A program made the position numbers and the translations under genes. This document shows, piece by piece, positions 60,108-64,000 of a DNA stretch of 64,000 bases. The stretch's first letter is position 1, and every line of letters begins with the position of its first letter. The stretch covers positions 18,746-82,745 of the forward strand of contig CAZECM010000005.1 in the NCBI GenBank assembly GCA_964510785.1, written 5' to 3'. The DNA comes from JAAYZM01 sp964510785. GTDB lineage: Bacteria; Actinomycetota; Actinomycetes; Actinomycetales; Cellulomonadaceae. The notes beneath the pieces were generated by a model. The model made no database searches, was not told the origin of the DNA, and saw nothing but the letters and a program-made list of their open reading frames with translations.

Positions 60108-62939
60108 ATGGTGAAGCCCCTGGCCCTGAACGAGATCCGCATCCGAGCTGGGCGGTTCGTACGTGAGTGGCAGGACTCGCCGGGTGACGAGCGGCAGGAT
60201 GCACAGTCTTTCGTCCGTGACCTTCTGGCCGTGTATGGCGTCACTGAAACCAAGGCCGCGTTCTACGAGAAGCGAGTCCGACGATCCTCGACCGGACAGC
60301 GTGGGTACATCGACGCGCTAGTCCCCGGAACCGCCCTCATCGAAATGAAGTCCGCAGGCAAGGATCTGGTGAAGGCCGAGCGGCAGGCACTCGACTACAT
60401 CGACGACTTGCCGCCGGCTGAAACGCCTCGGTTCGTACTCACCAGCGACTTCCACACGTTCAGGCTGCTCGACATCGAAGCGCCCGACGGTGAAGACATC
60501 CTGACCTTCTCGCTCGCTGACTTCCCGCAACACGCGGACCGGCTGCGGTTCTTCGCCGGCTACGCCCTCACCGCCCCTACCGCAGCTGAGCAGGAAGCAG
60601 CATCGGTCAAGGCCGCCCGCCTCATGGCTGGCCTGTACGAAGCGTTGGAGGGCTCCGGGTACAGCGACCACGAGGCGTCCGTCTTTCTCGTCCGAACCCT
60701 CTTCTCGCTCTACGCCGACGACTCCGGTGTGTGGGAGAAGGACCTCTACTTCCAGTTCCTCGTGGATCGAACGGCAGAGGACGGTTCGGACCTTGGCCCC
60801 CAGCTGACGCATCTCTACCAGGTCATGGCTCAGCCCGTTACCAGCCGGCAGAGCAACCTGGATGAACTCATCGCGCGGTTCCCCTACGTGAACGGCGGCA
60901 TCTTCGAGCAGACGCTCTCGATTCCGTCGTTTGACCAGGAAATGCGGGCGCGGCTGCTCGAAGCATGCTTGTTCAACTGGGCAGCGATCAGCCCTGCGGT
61001 GTTCGGGTCCCTCTTCCAAGCCGTCAAGGACCGGACTGCGAGACGAGTGCTCGGTGAGCACTACACGACAGAGAAGAACATCCTCCGGCTGATCGGTCCG
61101 ATGTTCCTTGACGCCCTCCGTGAGCGATTCGACGCAGCCAAGGACGACGCGGCAAAGTTGCGAGCACTCAGGCGGGAGATGGGGGCGATGCGCTTCCTCG
61201 ACCCGGCGTGTGGCTGCGGGAACTTCATCGTCGTCGCCTACCGGGAGATGCGAGCACTCGACCTCGAGGTCCTCGTTCGACTCCAAGAGCTCCAAGCCGC
61301 GAGAGCCGGGGGGAGGCGAACGGACACGACGTTCGTCCCCTCGCTGCTCTTCGACGTGGACGACCTACCCGTGCGGCTCGAGAACTTCCACGGCATCGAA
61401 CTCGAGGAGTGGCCAGCTCAGATCGCCACCACAGCCCTGCACCTCATCGAGCACCAAGCGAACCAGGCGATGGAGGTGGCACTCGGGGTCGGCCCCGAGC
61501 CTCTTCCCCTCCACAAGATCGAGTCCATCCACGTTGGCAATGCGCTGAGGACTGACTGGACCGACGTCATCGCACCCACGGACCGTCTGTTCGTGATGGG
61601 AAACCCGCCATTCCTCGGCCACAAGGAGCGCACCGCTTCCCAGGGTGACGACCTACGGTTGGTTTGGCGCACCGACAGGATCGGCCACCTGAACTACGTC
61701 ACTGGCTGGTACGCGAAGACCCTAGATCTATTCGCGCGGGATGGGTACGCGGGCGAGTTCGCCTTCGTGTCCACGAACGCCATCACTCTTGGCGACTCGG
61801 TACCTCAGTTGTTCCAGCCGATCTTCGAGGCGGGGTGGCGCATCAAGTTCGCACACCGTACGTTCCGCTGGACCTCAGAGGCCCCCGGGAAGGCCCAGGT
61901 CCACTGCGTGATCATCGGGTTCGACAAGGGGGCGACGCGAGCGGGCGGAACCCGGCTGTTCCACTACGAGCACGGCGCTACGGAGGCACTCGAGTCCAAG
62001 CCACAGCAAATCAACGCGTATCTCGCTGCAGGGCCAAACATCTTCGTACTGCCGCGACGAGCACCCCTGTCTCCGGAAGTCCCACCCATCTTCGCTGGTT
62101 CCACTCCGATTGACTGGGGACACCTCATCGTTGCAGCGTCCGAGTACGACGACGTCGTTGCGGACCCCGTCGCAGCGAAGTACCTACGCCGGTACGCCGG
62201 GGGCAAGGAACTGATCAACGGCATCGAGCGTTGGTGCCTCTGGCTCGTCGATGCGTCACCTCGAGAGATCGCCTCGAGCCGCGTGCTGCGTGAGCGTGTT
62301 GAGAGGGTCAAGAGTGCGCGTCTGGCCCCTGAGGTGACCCGGCAGGCAACACGGGACTTAGCTTCCACGCCACACCTGTTTGGGGAACGCCGCCAACCCC
62401 AAGGGCCGTACCTCGGTCTGCCGCAAGCATTCGCAAGGGCGCGGGACTACGCCACGGCGGCACGACTCGACAAAGACGTCATCGCTTCCATCAAACTATT
62501 CACGGCGCCGGACCGCGACGGCCTTCTCTTCGGCTTGGTTTCGTCCAGCATGTTCATGGCGTGGCAACGGACTGTTGGGCAGCGGACCCCCAACAACCAG
62601 TACTCCCTCACCGCGTCTGTGGTGTGGAACAACTTCCCCGTACCGGCGCTGACGGACACTCAGCGTGGCGCAATCATCGCAGGGGGGAGACGAGTTCTGG
62701 ACGCGCGGGGACTCCACCCGGAACGGTCACTGTCCGATCAGTACAGCCCTCTCTCGATGGACCCTGAGCTTGTGGGTGCTCACCGCGCCCTGGACTCTGC
62801 GGTGGACCGAGCGTTCGGGCTCCGCGGGGCCGTCCACGAGGCAGATCGGCTTCGTGTCCTGTTCGAGGGTTACCAGCGCATGTCGACCTCTGGCCAGTTG
62901 TCGCTCGCCAGGACGACGCGCGGGCGCAAGGTCACGTGA
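60108..62939 (+). CDS. Type IIL (MmeI-like) restriction-modification enzyme
   Basis: A 943-residue single-chain restriction and modification enzyme. The N-terminal nuclease has the MmeI-type D-x9-ExK motif (IDALVPGTALIEMKS, about 72-86). The methyltransferase has motif I FLDPACGCGNF (about 364-374) and motif IV GNPPFLGHK (about 498-506), so it makes N6-methyladenine. The C-terminal part (about 620-850) is the target-recognition domain. Length is close to MmeI (919), with no frame breaks. Enzymes of this type cut about 20 bases from a short asymmetric site, and methylate one strand. No ribosome site is seen; TAGCCT 6 bases before the ATG suggests a leaderless transcript. It is probably a defence cargo of the element. 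Confidence 0.93.
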   Translation: MVKPLALNEIRIRAGRFVREWQDSPGDERQDAQSFVRDLLAVYGVTETKAAFYEKRVRRSSTGQRGYIDALVPGTALIEMKSAGKDLVKAERQALDYIDDLPPAETPRFVLTSDFHTFRLLDIEAPDGEDILTFSLADFPQHADRLRFFAGYALTAPTAAEQEAASVKAARLMAGLYEALEGSGYSDHEASVFLVRTLFSLYADDSGVWEKDLYFQFLVDRTAEDGSDLGPQLTHLYQVMAQPVTSRQSNLDELIARFPYVNGGIFEQTLSIPSFDQEMRARLLEACLFNWAAISPAVFGSLFQAVKDRTARRVLGEHYTTEKNILRLIGPMFLDALRERFDAAKDDAAKLRALRREMGAMRFLDPACGCGNFIVVAYREMRALDLEVLVRLQELQAARAGGRRTDTTFVPSLLFDVDDLPVRLENFHGIELEEWPAQIATTALHLIEHQANQAMEVALGVGPEPLPLHKIESIHVGNALRTDWTDVIAPTDRLFVMGNPPFLGHKERTASQGDDLRLVWRTDRIGHLNYVTGWYAKTLDLFARDGYAGEFAFVSTNAITLGDSVPQLFQPIFEAGWRIKFAHRTFRWTSEAPGKAQVHCVIIGFDKGATRAGGTRLFHYEHGATEALESKPQQINAYLAAGPNIFVLPRRAPLSPEVPPIFAGSTPIDWGHLIVAASEYDDVVADPVAAKYLRRYAGGKELINGIERWCLWLVDASPREIASSRVLRERVERVKSARLAPEVTRQATRDLASTPHLFGERRQPQGPYLGLPQAFARARDYATAARLDKDVIASIKLFTAPDRDGLLFGLVSSSMFMAWQRTVGQRTPNNQYSLTASVVWNNFPVPALTDTQRGAIIAGGRRVLDARGLHPERSLSDQYSPLSMDPELVGAHRALDSAVDRAFGLRGAVHEADRLRVLFEGYQRMSTSGQLSLARTTRGRKVT

Positions 62940-63541
62940 GGTCCCGCCGATCCCCGTTTTATCCCCGCTTTTGAGAATGAGCCCCCATGTATGCACAAGA
63001 GAACGGTGTTCGCAAGTGTGCAGGTCAGAGCCGTTTTCGGCTTCTGCGATGACTCCGCGTGACCCCCTTGCCGGATTTCCGTAGGTTAACGGTTCGAGTC
63101 CGGGCGGGCGTGGGTGTCCGTGTTTCCAGGTGGTTCGAATCCCCCATCCCCCGCTGAGCACCGGTAACGGCCGAGATCGAGTTCCGGTGCGTCGTGGTTT
63201 CGGTGGACAGTTTCGGTGCGCCAACTCCCGCAGAACACGGTCGCGGCCGCGGTGGTCGCGTGGCCGCACCGAAATCGGTCGTTTACGGGACGACAGGCCG
63301 TCCCATATGACGCACCGTCACCGGACAACCCTTCTCGGGCGGTCTTGCGAACATTCGGGCGTGGGTTTCCGCCGATGACCTGCACCGCCTCCGCAACGGG
63401 TTCCTCCTACGGGACGGACAACTGGACCGACCGCAACCGCTGCGAGGGCGGACCACTGAGCGTTAGGGGGTCCCGTCCGGCTCCGATGCCCTCTCCAGGC
63501 TTCGGACCACTGCCAGGCGGGGGAGCGCAGACCGTCGGATG
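62940..63541. other. Non-coding region with two tRNA T-arm-like motifs
   Basis: No convincing gene. A weak hairpin (CAGAGCCG-TTTT-CGGCTTCTG) lies at 63026-63046. Two forward-strand T-arm-like motifs follow: GGTTCGAGTCC (loop 63093-63099) and GGTTCGAATCC (loop 63134-63140). They may be remnants of att sites or tRNA genes, but neither folds into a full tRNA. The rest up to the gap looks non-coding. Confidence 0.4.
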
Positions 63542-63551
63542 NNNNNNNNNN
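63542..63551. other. Assembly gap (ten N)
   Basis: Ten N join the element contig to a last piece of 449 bases. A 9-base complementary pair (CGTCGGATG at 63533-63541 and CATCCGACG at 63616-63624) brackets the gap. Confidence 0.95.
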
Positions 63552-63670
63552 CCCGCGATCGCGCTGGCGGCGTGATGATTGGTCGTCATTCGCGCCCTTT
63601 GGTTCCTTCGCGCACCATCCGACGATGTTCGCCGCGGCCGGCGGCGTGCCCGCGTTGCGGGCGGAGTCGT

Positions 63671-63811
63671 TCAGTCGCGAGCGATGCGAAGGGCGACCCA
63701 GAGCGCGCACCTTCGGCAGATGTAGGCCGGTTCGCTCCCGAGTGCGTGGAGCGACCTTCGTGGCCGCTGGCGGCCGCAGCACGAGCAGCGTTGCTGGGTG
63801 TCATCGGCCAT
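63671..63811 (-). CDS. Tiny zinc-ribbon protein, 46 residues
   Basis: The frame encodes two CxxC pairs (CSCCGRQRPRR, then ICRRCALW), the arrangement of a minimal zinc ribbon as in small phage proteins, and ends in a short Arg/Ala helix. No ribosome site is visible, so it could be leaderless. It lies on the contig beyond the gap, so its linkage to the element is not proven. Confidence 0.5.
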   Translation of the reverse strand: MADDTQQRCSCCGRQRPRRSLHALGSEPAYICRRCALWVALRIARD

Positions 63812-63847
63812 GTCGCGATGGTGCCACGGGCCGGTGACCTTCGCGGG

Positions 63848-64000
63848 TCACAGGTAGCGGCAGACGTCCTCGGGGGAGCATGTGGCCGGGTCGCCGGTGG
63901 TGGCGTGCTCGCGCAGGATGGCGATCCTGGGGCGCGCGCCGGTGGAAATATACGGCGCGGCGACATCGGCGGCGGAATCGAACGTCAGGTCGGCGTGCAG
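63848..64000 (-). CDS. PurL-like fragment joined to an unrelated C-terminus (partial)
   Basis: The last 50 codons of a frame entering from beyond the window. The first about 31 residues (LTFDSAADVAAPYI, TGARPRIAILRE) match the stretch before the glutaminase domain of the large proteobacterial-type PurL (FGAM synthase). The next residues (HATTGDPATCSPEDVCRYL, stop) do not belong to that enzyme. The join is probably an assembly chimera or recombination at shared GCCATCCTGCGCGAGCA-like sequence. PurL in most actinobacteria is the short form without this linker. Confidence 0.4.
   Translation of the reverse strand: MHADLTFDSAADVAAPYISTGARPRIAILREHATTGDPATCSPEDVCRYL

Noticed and set aside
63086..63385. 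Minus-strand 99-residue frame near the right end
   Set aside because: It is the translation of tRNA-like motifs (GGFEPP, DSNR) and non-coding sequence.

Overview
The window is about 73% GC. Genes are tightly packed with GTG/ATG starts and many 4-base stop/start overlaps, and the left end carries a kinase/phosphatase/FHA/transglutaminase/DUF58/MoxR block. Together these point to a high-GC actinobacterium, most likely order Micrococcales (Cellulomonas, Sanguibacter or Promicromonosporaceae type). Two runs of ten N (7804-7813 and 63542-63551) show that this is a scaffold, and sequence beside both gaps looks mis-joined.

Chromosomal part (1-32545). Positions 1-14333 are one minus-strand operon. 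Its first gene is a 2022-residue secreted protein with tandem cadherin-like and fibronectin III domains. MoxR ATPase, DUF58, transglutaminase-like membrane protein, zinc-ribbon/FHA, PP2C phosphatase, FHA and a Ser/Thr kinase (cut by the window edge) follow. Almost all junctions overlap by 4 bases, so envelope proteins and phospho-signalling genes are co-translated. A LuxR-type ATPase regulator (14578-17037) is divergent from it. Next come an AbgT-family transporter, a DUF2804 pseudogene, two giant secreted proteins built from TIG, Ig-like and tandem Ig-repeat modules (one with a purple-acid-phosphatase-like domain), a PEP-mutase/isocitrate-lyase family enzyme and a HAD hydrolase.

Integrated element (about 32594 to at least 62939). 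It begins at the 3' half of a tRNA gene (attL-like) followed by a tyrosine integrase. It contains an Mrr-like nuclease, a repeat-rich region with a small zinc-finger gene, a 1626-residue MobF relaxase/helicase/TOPRIM fusion, and a 14-gene minus-strand operon of mostly unknown proteins (40704-49901). Divergent from that operon is a huge methyltransferase-helicase of DarB type that contains a nested reading frame. The far part holds a DUF2510 membrane protein between two recombinase remnants, a serine recombinase, a small basic protein and a complete MmeI-like type IIL restriction-modification enzyme. No type IV secretion genes are visible, so within this window it looks like a mobilizable or incompletely captured conjugative element. 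The right end with an intact tRNA is not present.

The most unusual signal is a shared C-terminal tail. The relaxase and 11 of the 14 operon proteins end in a Pro/Gly-rich linker and a terminal Leu or Val, most often Gly-Pro-x-Leu. This suggests that a common partner, perhaps the transfer machinery, recognises all of them.

The last 450 bases, beyond the second gap, encode a tiny zinc-ribbon protein and a PurL-like fragment that seems chimeric.
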